This document shows positions 17,965-27,592 of a stretch of 64,000 nucleotides of DNA, piece after piece; the first letter of the stretch is position 1, and every line of letters starts with the position of its first letter. The notes under the pieces are model-generated. The model had not been told where the DNA came from, did not search any database, and saw only the letters and a program-made list of their open reading frames with translations. The DNA is from Sphaerospermopsis kisseleviana NIES-73 (GTDB lineage: Bacteria; Cyanobacteriota; Cyanobacteriia; Cyanobacteriales; Nostocaceae): positions 3,957,752-4,021,751 of the forward strand of contig NZ_AP018314.1 of NCBI RefSeq assembly GCF_002368075.1. The letters run 5' to 3'. The position numbers and the translations under genes were made by a program.

Positions 17965-19045
17965 ATGCTTTTATCCATCAAAACAAAACTCAAGTTAAAT
18001 AAAACTCAAGAAATATTAATGGCTAAACACGCTGGCATAGCAAGGTTTACCTACAATTGGGGTTTAGCAACTTGGGCTTCTTTGTATAAGGATGGATTCA
18101 AACCAAACAAATATCTTCTCAAAAAATTCTTTAACAATCATGTCAAACCTGAATTGGCTTGGATTAAAGAAAAAGGTATTTGTCAGAAAATCACTCAATA
18201 CGATGCATGATAGTTTAGGTGAATCTTTCCAGAGATTCTTTAAAGGACAGTCAAAATATCCCAACTTTAAAAAGAAAGGGAAAAATGATAGTTTTACAAT
18301 TGATGCAGGTGGTAAACCAATTCCTGTAGGTGGTACATCAATAAAACTACCAACAATTGGATGGGTAAAAACTTATGAAGGATTACCTCACACCACCTGT
18401 AAAAGTATTACTATTTCTAGAACTGCCGATAGTTGGTATATAGCCTTTTCTTATGAACAAGAATGTCAACCAACTATTAAAAACCATGCTATTGTTGGTG
18501 TTGATTTGGGAGTAAAGGAACTAGCTATTCTTAGCACAGGTGTTACTTTTCCTAACCCTAAACACTACAAGCAGAACTTAGCTAAACTGCAAAGATTATC
18601 CAAAGTCTATTCTAGAAAGGCTAAAGGTTCAAGCAACAAACATAAAGCTAAAATTAAACTAGCTAGACATCATGCGAGAATAGCAAACCTGAGAAAAGAT
18701 ACTCTTCATAAACTTACTACTTACTTATGTAAAAACCACGCGAAGATAGTAGTAGAAGATTTGAATGTTTCAGGAATGTTATCGAATCATAAATTAGCAC
18801 AAGCAATAGCTGATTGTGGATTTTATGAGTTTAAGCGTCAGCTAGATTATAAAGCTAAAAAATTTGGCTGTGAAATCATAATTGCTGATAGATTTTATCC
18901 ATCAAGTAAAACCTGTTCTCGCTGTGGGCATAAAAAAGAAAATCTTTCTTTATCCGAAAGAATTTATTACTGCGAGAACTGCGGTTTTGAGATAGATAGG
19001 GATCTAAACGCTGCAATTAATTTATCGCGTCTGGCTAAGGCGTGA
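17965..19045 (+). pseudogene. tnpB: TnpB (RNA-guided nuclease family), one-base frameshift
   Basis: Two frames together cover a full-length TnpB of ~360 residues. The first runs from MLLSIKTKLKLNKTQEIL to QYDA (stop 18210). The second covers the rest, with an internal ATG at 18203 (MHDSLGESF) that might reinitiate. The relative at 21720 reads QYAFDSLGEAF here, so one base was gained near 18198. RuvC-type residues are present: Asp in VGVDLGVKELA, Glu in VVEDLNVSGML, and Asp in DRDLNAAIN, with the zinc ribbon CSRCGHKKE...CENCGF. The active-site half is intact; the N-terminal lobe is separated. Confidence 0.85.
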
Positions 19046-19127
19046 AAGTCTACTGAGGGATAACCGCTGCCATGCTCCCGTTGAAGTAGAAAGTAAAGTC
19101 TAGTTTTGTCTAGGTTTTATATAGCAG
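19024..19127 (+). ncRNA. Candidate omega-RNA scaffold at the right end of the tnpB element
   Basis: Overlaps the last ~20 coding bases of tnpB and runs to the element border, as known for TnpB guide RNAs. The stem-forming stretch TCTACTGAGGGA...CTCCCGTTGAAGTAGA is conserved in the deleted copy at 12164. The guide would begin at 19128, ATAAATCAACTGGAAAATTG, that is, the interrupted rpn 3' end. Confidence 0.55.
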
Positions 19128-19209
19128 ATAAATCAACTGGAAAATTGGTTACAACAAAATATCAGTTAATCAAAAATTTATGAGATTAATTGGGTATGAT
19201 GCAGCACGG

Positions 19210-19249
19210 CAAAGGCGATCGCCTTGCTACACTGGTGCGATCGCCTTTG
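19210..19249. terminator. HIP1-armed hairpin before the ABC transporter gene
   Basis: Perfect 13-base arms CAAAGGCGATCGC (19210-19222) and GCGATCGCCTTTG (19237-19249) with a 14-base loop. No T-run follows. It could be a transcription barrier between the transposon and the ABC gene or a plain repeat. Confidence 0.35.
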
Positions 19250-19300
19250 GTATTGGGGAAATCAAGTCTTGACTTATTGTAAACAACCTTAACCGAATTA

Positions 19301-21202
19301 ATGAATTTAGCAAAGACAGTGAAGCTTGGACGCAGATCAGCCTCTAGGTTTTTGAAGCGTTACCTGAAAACTGAAGCAGATCGACTGATTTTGCAGTCTG
19401 CATGGGAGAACTGGGGTTTAATCCTAGCCAACTTTGTCACTGGTATTATAGGGGCTATGTTTGAAGGGGGAACCTTTGGCATTATCTTCTTGGCAGTTGC
19501 CCTGTTGAGCACTCCCCAAGGAATAGACTGGAACCAGTATGCCATCTTAGCGGCAGTCCCCGGACTAGGGAGTTGGTTGAATGCCTTTGGTCAGGAGGTG
19601 TTATTTATTCTCTTATTAGGGCTAGCAGTTACGTCCCAAATCTTCCTGGGGCTTTGCAACTATTGGAATGCGGTGACTGCGGGGGACTTGGGGATCAGAT
19701 TACAAGTTAAGTTCACAGAGTATATTCATCGCCTGATTCTCAGTTTTAGCTTTGCTTGTGCCAGTCGTTATAAGGTAGGAGATCTAACTTCTTACGCTGG
19801 TAGCGCTGGGCCCACGGTTAAAACCCAGATTACATTAGCTAATACTTTGATCACTAACTTTTTGCTGCTTTTGGTCTATCTAGGCATTCTGGTGGTGATT
19901 TCCCCTTGGCTGTTATTGGCGGCCATGTCCACTGTCTTAGTTTTTTATGGTATCCAAAAGCAATTACTGCCCCGTATCCGCCATTACTCTAGTGTTAATG
20001 AGCAAGGAATGGTGGAAATTGGCAAACAGGTAACGGAAAATTTGCAGGGGTTAAGGCTCTTGCACACCACGGGACGTCAATCCAGGGCTGTGGCTCAAGT
20101 TAAGGCATTATTAGAGCAGGTTAAGCCGGGGCTGCAAAAACAGCTCCGCTTGCTCAATATTACCAATCCCATTACCCAAACCCTGCCGGTCGTTGTGTTG
20201 GCTATTATTGCGGGTATTGCCTTTTTGCTGTTTTCCCGGCGGAGCACTGGGGTGTTACCCAGCTTAGTCACCTTTGTCTTGGCCTTGCAACGGTTTAATA
20301 TCCGTCTTCAGGGTGTTACTGGAGCGTTCACTGGGTTTGCTAGTAACTATGGTAATTTAGCCCGCTTTCAAGAGATTCTTGACCCCAGGGATAAGGAGTT
20401 TGGGCGGCTGGGAACAGTGTCCTTTACTAACCTAGCCACCGATATTAGCTTCCATGGGGTTTATCTGCGTTATTTGGCTGATCAGGGGGAGGTACTGCAA
20501 GATATTAATCTTGTCCTACCTTTGGGCAAAGTAACGGCCCTGGTGGGAGCGTCGGGGGCGGGTAAGTCTAGCTTGGCGGATTTATTGGTGGGGCTTTATG
20601 AGCCTACCAGAGGAAAGATTTTGGTCAATGGTCGCGATTTGCGCGACTATGATCCTAGTAGCTGGCGGCAACGATTAGGGGTTGTCAGTCAGGATACTTT
20701 TCTGTTCAATGCCACTATCCTTGAAAATATTCGTTTTGCTTGTCCGACTGCTACAGATTGGGAAGTGATGGCTGCCGCCCAAGCGGCTCAAGCCGATGGC
20801 TTTATTCAGGATTTACCCTTGGGTTATGACACGGTAGTCGGGGAGAGGGGGTACCGACTCAGTGGGGGTCAGCGGCAACGGATCGCCCTGTCCCGGGCGA
20901 TTTTATCCGATCCGGATTTGCTGATTTTAGACGAGGCTACTAGCGCTCTGGATACGGTTTCAGAAAAGCTTGTCCAAGAAGCTTTGGATAAGTTTGGGCA
21001 AAACCGGATGGTGTTAGTGATTGCTCACCGATTATCGACGATTGTTAATGCGGATCAGATTGTGGTGCTTCAGCAGGGACGCATTGTGGAAAGGGGAACC
21101 CACAGTGAGTTACTGGGGTTGTCGTCGGGTATCTATAGAAATTATTGGCAGTTACAGTCAAGCCAAAAGAAAGTGCCGTTGTCACCTTCACAGAATACTT
21201 GA
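19301..21202 (+). CDS. ABC transporter, fused permease-ATPase, probable lipid-linked glycan flippase/exporter
   Basis: 633 residues, half-transporter that should work as a homodimer in the inner membrane. The N-terminal ~330 residues are hydrophobic with about six membrane spans (for example residues ~40-65 and ~180-215). The ATPase domain follows: Walker A GASGAGKSS near 415, signature LSGGQRQRIALS near 519, Walker B LLILDEAT near 539, then the H-loop in IAHRLST. The layout matches MsbA/PglK-type exporters; the glycan context favours flipping of a lipid-linked saccharide. No Wzx-type flippase was seen in the window. The gene is flanked on both sides by mobile-element debris. Confidence 0.85.
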   Translation: MNLAKTVKLGRRSASRFLKRYLKTEADRLILQSAWENWGLILANFVTGIIGAMFEGGTFGIIFLAVALLSTPQGIDWNQYAILAAVPGLGSWLNAFGQEVLFILLLGLAVTSQIFLGLCNYWNAVTAGDLGIRLQVKFTEYIHRLILSFSFACASRYKVGDLTSYAGSAGPTVKTQITLANTLITNFLLLLVYLGILVVISPWLLLAAMSTVLVFYGIQKQLLPRIRHYSSVNEQGMVEIGKQVTENLQGLRLLHTTGRQSRAVAQVKALLEQVKPGLQKQLRLLNITNPITQTLPVVVLAIIAGIAFLLFSRRSTGVLPSLVTFVLALQRFNIRLQGVTGAFTGFASNYGNLARFQEILDPRDKEFGRLGTVSFTNLATDISFHGVYLRYLADQGEVLQDINLVLPLGKVTALVGASGAGKSSLADLLVGLYEPTRGKILVNGRDLRDYDPSSWRQRLGVVSQDTFLFNATILENIRFACPTATDWEVMAAAQAAQADGFIQDLPLGYDTVVGERGYRLSGGQRQRIALSRAILSDPDLLILDEATSALDTVSEKLVQEALDKFGQNRMVLVIAHRLSTIVNADQIVVLQQGRIVERGTHSELLGLSSGIYRNYWQLQSSQKKVPLSPSQNT

Positions 21203-21242
21203 AATATATAGGGCTTGCTGAATAAATGTAAAACCCAGATAA

Positions 21243-21710
21243 ATCAAGGAGTTAGAAACACTGGTAAATGCTAACACTGATTTTGCCTTTGAAACTACAT
21301 TAGCAGCCCGTAACTTTGCCCGATTTTTGAGTGTTGATGATTGGGTTTCAGAGATTGGAGGCGGATTAAACTTTAAAAGAAAAAAGTTTTTATCAATTAT
21401 GTTATCAATGCTTAAAGGCGAAATATCGACAATTGTTGTGGCGCACAAAGACAGAATGTGTCGGTTTGCTTTTGACTTTATTATGGAATTAGCAAGTTCC
21501 GTGAGGTGTCAGATCATAGTTGCAAATCAGGAATCTTTATCACCTCAACAAGAATTAGTGGAAGACCTAATGGCAATTATCCACTGCTTTTCTTGTCGAT
21601 TGTACGGATTGAGGAATTACTCCCAAGAAATCAAGGATCATCTCAAAAATGCTATTGACAAACCTGTACAAGATATGTCAGTTTTAGACAGCAAAGAAAT
21701 ACAGTGTTGA
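21243..21710 (+). pseudogene. IS607-type serine recombinase TnpA, N-terminally truncated and joined in frame to a zeta-toxin-like fragment
   Basis: From 21327 on, the frame reads as the C-terminal ~125 residues of IS607 TnpA (GGGLNFKRKKF, STIVVAHKDRMCRF, CQIIVANQESLSPQQELVED). The N-terminal MerR-like DNA-binding part and the catalytic Ser region are missing. Instead the same frame continues upstream through NANTDFAFETTLAARNFARF, which resembles the zeta-toxin/P-loop kinase family. The break lies next to residue FLSVDDW. The following tnpB starts 9 bases later. The recombinase cannot be active. Confidence 0.75.
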
Positions 21711-21719
21711 GGTCGAGCA

Positions 21720-22494
21720 ATGCTTTTATCTATCAAAACAAAACTCAAGTTAAACAAAACCCAGGAAATATTAATGGCTAAACACGCTGGTATAGCAAGG
21801 TTTACCTATAATTGGGGTTTAGCTACTTGGGCTTCTTTGCATAAAGATGGATTAAAGCCAAACAAATATATCCTCAAAAAATTCTTTAATAACCATGTAA
21901 AACCTGAATTGGCATGGATTAAAGAAAAAGGTATTTGTCAGAAAATCACTCAATACGCCTTTGATAGTTTAGGTGAGGCTTTCCAGAGATTTTTTAAAGG
22001 ACAGTCTAAATATCCCAACTTCAAAAAGAAAGGGAAAAATGATAGTTTTACAATTGATAATGGTGGTAAACCAATTCCTGTAGGTGGCACATCAATAAAA
22101 CTACCAACAATTGGATGGGTAAAAACTTATGAAGGATTACCTCATACCACCTGCAAAAGTATTACTATTTCTAGGACTGCTGATAGCTGGTACATAGCTT
22201 TTTCTTATGAACAAGAATGTCGACCAACTATTAAAAAACATGATGCTGTTGGTGTTGATTTGGGAGTAAAGGAACTAGCTATTCTTAGCACTGGTATTAC
22301 TTTTGCTAATCCTAAACACTACAAACAGAACTTAGCTAAACTGCAAAGATTATCTAATATCTACTCTAAAAAGGCTTCATGTTCAAGCAATAAGCATAAA
22401 GCCAAAATTAAACTAGCTAGACATCATGCGAGAATAGCAAACCTGAGAAAAGATACTCTTCACAAAATCACTACTTACTTATGCAAAAACCACG
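21720..22494 (+). pseudogene. tnpB: TnpB, truncated at the 3' end
   Basis: Same protein as the copy at 17965 (most residues identical) and in frame here through QYAFDSLGEAF and the first RuvC Asp (VGVDLGVKELA). Identity ends at 22494, after LRKDTLHKITTYLCKNH; the second acidic residue, the zinc ribbon and the right end with its guide RNA are gone. The frame carries on to 22619 only through the unrelated methyltransferase DNA. A deletion joined the middle of tnpB to the middle of that gene. Confidence 0.85.
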
Positions 22495-23110
22495 GGAAGA
22501 GTTTCTGGATAATTTACCCACTCATTGGCACAAGTTTGGCGTTGAGGGGGGAATTCAACCGGCTAAATCAGCTGGCGCTAAGGGAGTTAATGTTATTGCA
22601 GATCGATTACAAGATATAGATTCAAAGTGGCATCATTGTTTTGATGTGGTGACAATGTTTGATGTGTTTGAGCATCTCATCAATCCACTAGAGGGAATAA
22701 AACAGGCAGAATATTTACTTAAACCGGGGGGGGTAATGCTGATTAGCACCGGCGATATGAATGCTTGGACTTGGCGTTGGTTTAAGGGCAATCATTGGTA
22801 CTTACAAACGCCATTACATTTGTCTTTTGCTACAAGGCAATTTTTTGATTATGTTGAGAAAAAATTGCCCCTTAAAGTTAAAAGTGTGTATCAGATTCCT
22901 CATCAATTGGGAAGCAGTCGGGAGGTTTGGGATGAGCGCGTCAAGGCTGTTTATTATGAGTGTTGGCAACGGGGTGGTTTTTGGCGACTTCCTCAAAGAG
23001 CCATATTGTCAATCCCCCAATACTCACATCTCAAGCATTTAACCAGTGTGCCTTGGACTATGAAACTTGGCGATCACTTCCTAGTTATATGTTTAAAACC
23101 CATCTTTTGA
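22495..23110 (+). pseudogene. Class I SAM methyltransferase, N-terminally truncated by the tnpB deletion
   Basis: About 205 residues remain, with EEFLDNLPTHWHKFGVEGG at the new start, FDVVTMFDVFEHLINPLEG (motif with Asp and His) and LKPGGVMLISTGD. Full relatives carry a longer N-terminus with the SAM-binding glycine loop, which is absent, so activity is doubtful. An ATG at 22481 inside tnpB could still start translation in this frame. The LKPGG motif is coded by a run of eight G (22736-22743). Confidence 0.75.
22736..22743. repeat. G8 homopolymer in a methyltransferase gene
   Basis: Eight G coding part of LKPGGV, in the frame that keeps the protein open. Compare the G9 at 53282, which falls in the same motif of another methyltransferase. 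Confidence 0.9.
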
Positions 23111-23129
23111 AACTCAATCTTCTAGCCCT

Positions 23130-23879
23130 ATGATTAAAGCTGTGATGCATAAAATATTCAATTCTCTTGGTTTAGAAATTAGGCTTCTAAAGAATCTTCG
23201 TGAAGCACAAAAACGAGAAAAGAAAATGAAAGAATTAGAAAATTATCAATTTCTTGCCAATTTTGATATAAAAAGTATTATCGATGTTGGTGCCAACGAG
23301 GGACAGTTTGCTAGAACAATTCGTCATGTGTTTCCGGGTGCAACTATCTATTCGTTTGAACCCCTACCTGATGTTTATAAGGAGCTTTATTCATTATGTG
23401 CAGAAGATACTAACATTAAAACTTTTAATTTAGCATTAGGAAACGAAGTTGGCACAAAGCAAATGTTCTCAAGTTCCTTTTCCCCCAGTTCTTCAATGTT
23501 GAATATGTCTAAACTGCATAAAGAAGAATGGCCAGAATCATCAGTTAATACCAGTGTTATGGTTCAACAAACTTGTTTAGACCAATGGGTAAAAGAGAAC
23601 AATCAAACTATTGGGGATAATATTTTAATTAAGCTGGATGTACAAGGCTATGAACTTTCTGTTATTAAAGGAGGAGAGAAGACTTTTAAAAGTGCCAAGC
23701 TAGTAATTATTGAGGTTTCTTTTTATGAGTTTTATGAAAAACAACCTCTGTTTGATGATATCTACAAATACCTATGCAATTTGGGTTTTGTTTATCGGGG
23801 CAACCTGGAGCAATTTCGCTCTCGATCCGGCGATAAAATACTTTTCGCAGATGCGATTTTTGAAAATCTCGGTATCTAG
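23130..23879 (+). CDS. FkbM family methyltransferase
   Basis: 249 residues, class I SAM-dependent O-methyltransferase of the FkbM type, commonly acting on sugar hydroxyls. SAM loop IIDVGANEGQFARTI at ~50-64, YSFEPLPDVYKEL (acidic ribose contact), and the family-typical LIKLDVQGYELSVIKGGE near 170-187. It follows the truncated methyltransferase by 19 bases. One of two FkbM genes in the window (the other at 41451). Probable role: methyl cap or methylation of a glycan residue, acting in the cytoplasm. Confidence 0.87.
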   Translation: MIKAVMHKIFNSLGLEIRLLKNLREAQKREKKMKELENYQFLANFDIKSIIDVGANEGQFARTIRHVFPGATIYSFEPLPDVYKELYSLCAEDTNIKTFNLALGNEVGTKQMFSSSFSPSSSMLNMSKLHKEEWPESSVNTSVMVQQTCLDQWVKENNQTIGDNILIKLDVQGYELSVIKGGEKTFKSAKLVIIEVSFYEFYEKQPLFDDIYKYLCNLGFVYRGNLEQFRSRSGDKILFADAIFENLGI

Positions 23880-23955
23880 TTACTCTACTTAATTTAGTCG
23901 TATTTTTTTTACATATAGATTTCCTTTTGTATTAGAAACCTTTTTCATTGTCAAT

Positions 23956-25014
23956 ATGCCTTTTGATAAGCAACTGTTAGTCACCGGTTCCGCTGGCTTA
24001 ATCGGCTCTGAATCGGTGCGTTATTTCACCCAACTGGGCTGGCAGGTTACAGGTATTGATAATAATATGCGAGCCGACTTCTTTGGCAAAGACGGTGACA
24101 CTACCTGGAATTTGCAGCGGTTACAAGTTGACTGTCCGGAGTATCAGCATTTCTCCCTTGATATCCGCGATCGCCCCTCTATTCTGAACCTCTTTTCAGA
24201 ACAAAAATTTGACCTGATTATTCACGCCGCCGCCCAGCCCTCCCACGATTTAGCCGCCAGTCGTCCCTTTGATGATTTTGATGTTAATGCCGTTGGCACA
24301 CTAAACCTGCTGGAATCCACCAGAAGGGCTTGCCCTGAAGCAGTGTTTTGTTTCCTTAGCACTAACAAAGTCTATGGTGATGCCCCCAATGAGTTGCCAT
24401 TGGTGGAACTAGAGAGCCGTTGGGACTATGCCAATCCCCAGGACTATGGCGGTATTACCGAAACCTGTCGCATTGACCAGAGTAAACATAGTTTATTTGG
24501 TGCGAGTAAAGTAGCAGCGGATGTGATGGTACAGGAATATGGCCGCTACTTTGGGATGAAAACCGCCTGTTTTCGCGGCGGGTGCCTGACGGGATCAGCC
24601 CACAGCGCTGCTGAACTCCATGGTTTTTTAGCTTACGTGGTGCGAGCCTGTGCGGAAGGAAGAGAATATAAAATCTACGGTTATAAAGGTAAACAGGTGC
24701 GGGATAATATCCACGCATCTGATGTCTGTGCTTTGCTGCATCAATTTTATTTACATCCCCGTTGCGGTGAAGTCTATAATCTGGGTGGTGGTAGAAAAAA
24801 CAGTATTTCCGTCCTGGAGGCGATCGCCTTGGCGGAACAGCTTTTAAATAAACCGTTGAAAACCGTTTACGTCGATAAAAATCGCGAAGGCGATCACATC
24901 TGCTATATCAGTGACCTAAGCAAAATTAAATCTCATTTTCCCGACTGGCAAATCACCCGCAGTTTAGATAGCATTTTCCAGGAAATGGCTACCATGTACC
25001 TATTGCAGCGATGA
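23956..25014 (+). CDS. Extended SDR sugar epimerase, CDP-paratose 2-epimerase-like
   Basis: 352 residues, NAD-binding [15 protein letters not shown] at ~10-24. The overall pattern ([55 protein letters not shown]) matches proteins annotated as CDP-paratose/tyvelose 2-epimerase. The catalytic Tyr of the usual YxxxK is Phe here (FGASK), as I believe in this subgroup, so the reaction may not be paratose epimerisation. No CDP-hexose pathway genes are visible nearby. The gene overlaps the next one by an ATGA, so the two are coupled. Confidence 0.75.
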
Positions 25015-26228
25015 CAAAAACATTAATTGTTGTTGGTTCCGTAGTCCCTGGAGGGGCTAACGTGGGAGAAATCTTGTTGCGGGATATGTTGACCTGCCTC
25101 AAAAGAGAAGAGTTTATTGTTGCTCCTCTTTTAACTGGGGAGACCTTTACCGAGGAAACCAGGGGTAATAGTGAGCAGTTGAATACAATTTTTCCGCTAA
25201 AATCTCCCCCAGAACATGCCGTTCGGCGTTGGGGTGGACGTTTGGGGGGATTAGTCTGTGCAGGTGAACGATTACTATTTTACGATAGACAGATCAAAGT
25301 CCTAGTTAGCCAGATCGAGCAGCAAGTGAGGGAATTAGGTATCACTCGTATCTGGGGCATTTTGAATACAACCGTGGTGGTTGATGCCCTGTTTGGTTTG
25401 ATGGGAAAGTGTGATTTACCTTTATACACCCAGGTCTGGGATGACATTGATTACCTCACCCAAGAGCGTGGACTTGACGCTACGATGCGATTTCGCACCC
25501 GAAAGAGATTTGGTCTACTCCTGAAAAAATCAGTTAAGACTGGTGTGATTTGTGAGACTATGGCTCAAAGCTATAGACAAGGCTACACAGCCCGTTGTGA
25601 AATTATCCGTCATGGACTACCTAATCAGGTAATAGCTCGGACTGAATATTCATCAACCGATGAATTCCGCATCGGCTTTTCCGGGGGGATGTATGCCCCC
25701 GATGCTTGGCAGGCATTGTTTGCAGCTCTGGCTTATATCAATTGGCAAGTTGGAGACAAGAAGCCAATTAAATTGATTGTCATGTCGGGTAAAATCACCC
25801 TACCCTGTACAAGTCCTGCCCATGTTGAATACTTAGGTTGGCGAACCACTGATGAAGTTAGAGAACGACTAACTGAGTGCGATTTGCTCTATGTTCCTTA
25901 TCCCTTTGCTTCCTACCTCAAACCCTTAGCTCAACTCTCCTTCCCCACTAAACTCAGTACCTATGTTAACCTCGGTCGTCCAATTTTTGCCCACGTGCCT
26001 GAATATGCTTCATTGGTGGACTTTTACGCCCAGTATCCATTGGGTGCGCTTTGTACTTCGTTAGATCCAAAAATCATTGCTGAACAAATTACCGCCCTAG
26101 CGGAAAATACCAGTCTTTATGAAGCCTCCGCTAAAACGGTTGCTTGGGTTGGGGAAAAAGAATTAAGTCACCAAAATTTTGTCAATCAAGTTAAACGGTT
26201 TATTGAATTGGAAGGCCTCACTAGTTAG
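25011..26228 (+). CDS. Glycosyltransferase, GT4-like (GT-B fold)
   Basis: 405 residues. It starts with a Rossmann strand and glycine-rich loop ([16 protein letters not shown]). The C-terminal half has [30 protein letters not shown] and [15 protein letters not shown], the donor-site region of GT-B enzymes, although the E-x7-E motif is weak. First of three consecutive GT4-like genes (25.0, 26.2, 27.6 kb). It shares 4 bases with the epimerase gene. Donor and acceptor cannot be read from the sequence. Confidence 0.78.
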
Positions 26229-26230
26229 AC

Positions 26231-27562
26231 ATGAGTTATCCCAAACGGTTCTTGTTTTTGATGCCAACTAGTTCGATCGCAGGCGGCGTGGAGACATGGC
26301 TTGATGAAATTTATGAATATTTAACAACGCATCAATTTGAAGTATTAGTCGGGTTATTGCGAGGACAGCAGTTTAACCAACCAGAGCGCTATCGTGCTGT
26401 TCATCCCCAGCTAAAAACCATTGAAGTCGATGGACGGGGCTGTAATCGAGAAGGTAGAGTGCGGGCATTAATGCGCTGTATTGAAGGAGTTAAACCTGAC
26501 ATAGTGATTCCATTGGGAATTGCCGATGCTTATGAGGCTGGGATTCGCAGCAAGCAAAAAGGGCTAGATACTCGTTTAGTAATTCATGCTCAGGGAAACT
26601 TAGAGCCAATGCTTGCCGATCTCAGAAGTTACCGGGATGGGATTGACCAAGTAATTTGCCCTGGAGAGCTAACCAAACGAGTTTTAATTAACTGGGGAGG
26701 GTTTCCATCAGACAGAGTGACTCATATCCCCAACGGTGCTAATCAGCCAAAATGCAGTTCACAACGTCCAATCTCATCAGGAAAAGCAAAGCCTATTCGC
26801 ATAGGATATATTGGCCGCTTAACCACCCTTGACAAGCGATCGCCGGATTTAATTACCCTGTATCAAGAACTCGAAAAGCTGAACCTAAATTATCAATTAG
26901 ATATTGTCGGGGACGGATCTTGTTTTGCTCAACTCAATAAAGCTCTGGGTAAAGCTCCCCAAGTTAAACTCCACGGAGCTTTGTCTCGCGAGGTTGTTTA
27001 TCAAGAAATATTTCCTAACCTTGACGTACTGATTTTACTATCTTCATCGGAAGCCTTTGGCATTGTGATTGTGGAAGCATTGATGCACGGTGTAATCCCT
27101 GTTACGTCCCGTTATGTCGGCTTTTACGCCGAAGGTTTAGTCAAAGAAAACGAAACCGGTTTGTCCTTCCCTGTGGGAGATATGGCTGGCGCGGCTCAAC
27201 AAATTCAGCGTTTAGCCGAGGATGGTGATTTACGACACCGCCTGTCTAGCAATGGGCAAGTGCATGGACAGCCCTATACTTGGGAAAATTCCCTCACTAG
27301 TTGGAAAATAACTTTAGAACAAGTCATGGCTCGCCCTCCGCTTTTAAGTTCGTCTCCTTTACCCAAGATTCCCACCACAACTGGAAGATTAGAACAGTTG
27401 GGGATTCCAGCCAGTGTCATTGACGGGTTACGTCGCCTCCGTAGGTTTTTGTTGGGGTCACCCATTCCCCCTGGTGGAGAAGAGTGGCCGTTATTTTATC
27501 GTCATCATTCTGAGTCTTTGCTGGAGGAAATTTCCCAAGTTTTGAAAGACCTTGATACTTAA
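26231..27562 (+). CDS. Glycosyltransferase family 4 with C-terminal extension
   Basis: 443 residues. N-terminal acceptor loop SIAGGVETWLDEIYEYL. Donor site: RIGYIGRLTTLDKRSPDLI at ~197-215 and SSEAFGIVIVEALMHGVIPV with the E-x7-E pattern near 275-294. After residue ~370 there is an extra segment ending GGEEWPLFYRHHSESLLEEI. The next gene product has a comparable tail (GGEWPHSWQAYEEH), so the two are likely old tandem duplicates. Two bases separate it from the preceding gene. Confidence 0.85.
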   Translation: MSYPKRFLFLMPTSSIAGGVETWLDEIYEYLTTHQFEVLVGLLRGQQFNQPERYRAVHPQLKTIEVDGRGCNREGRVRALMRCIEGVKPDIVIPLGIADAYEAGIRSKQKGLDTRLVIHAQGNLEPMLADLRSYRDGIDQVICPGELTKRVLINWGGFPSDRVTHIPNGANQPKCSSQRPISSGKAKPIRIGYIGRLTTLDKRSPDLITLYQELEKLNLNYQLDIVGDGSCFAQLNKALGKAPQVKLHGALSREVVYQEIFPNLDVLILLSSSEAFGIVIVEALMHGVIPVTSRYVGFYAEGLVKENETGLSFPVGDMAGAAQQIQRLAEDGDLRHRLSSNGQVHGQPYTWENSLTSWKITLEQVMARPPLLSSSPLPKIPTTTGRLEQLGIPASVIDGLRRLRRFLLGSPIPPGGEEWPLFYRHHSESLLEEISQVLKDLDT

Positions 27563-27592
27563 GTATTTATGTATTTATGCTAGTATTATTAC

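Larger units (their letters stand above)
17817..19127 (+). mobile_element. tnpB-only transposon of IS607 type, 1311 bp
   Basis: Ends defined by reconstruction of the rpn gene around it: left flank ACTGAG, right flank ATAAATCAACTGG, right end ATAGCAG. An AG is common to both junctions, so the borders are uncertain by up to two bases. It carries a left end of ~145 bases, a frameshifted tnpB and the right end that should give the guide RNA. No tnpA. The close relative at 21.2-22.5 kb has an IS607-type serine recombinase in front of its tnpB, which places the family. Confidence 0.8.
17427..19169 (+). pseudogene. Rpn/DUF4351 remnant, copy 4, interrupted by a tnpB element
   Basis: The 5' part (17427-17816) keeps VVELRANETLTDLEPLLSFF, the RWDMTILRESPWY segment, four GLQQ units and most of DUF4351. 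The 3' part (19128-19169) reads INQLENWLQQNIS and stop. Joining the two without the intervening 1311 bases gives LLEITEINQLENWL in frame, which lines up with LLDFRDVEQLQTWL of the intact copies. The N-terminal ~190 residues are lost. Its sequence differs clearly from copies 1-3, so it is an older family member. Confidence 0.85.
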
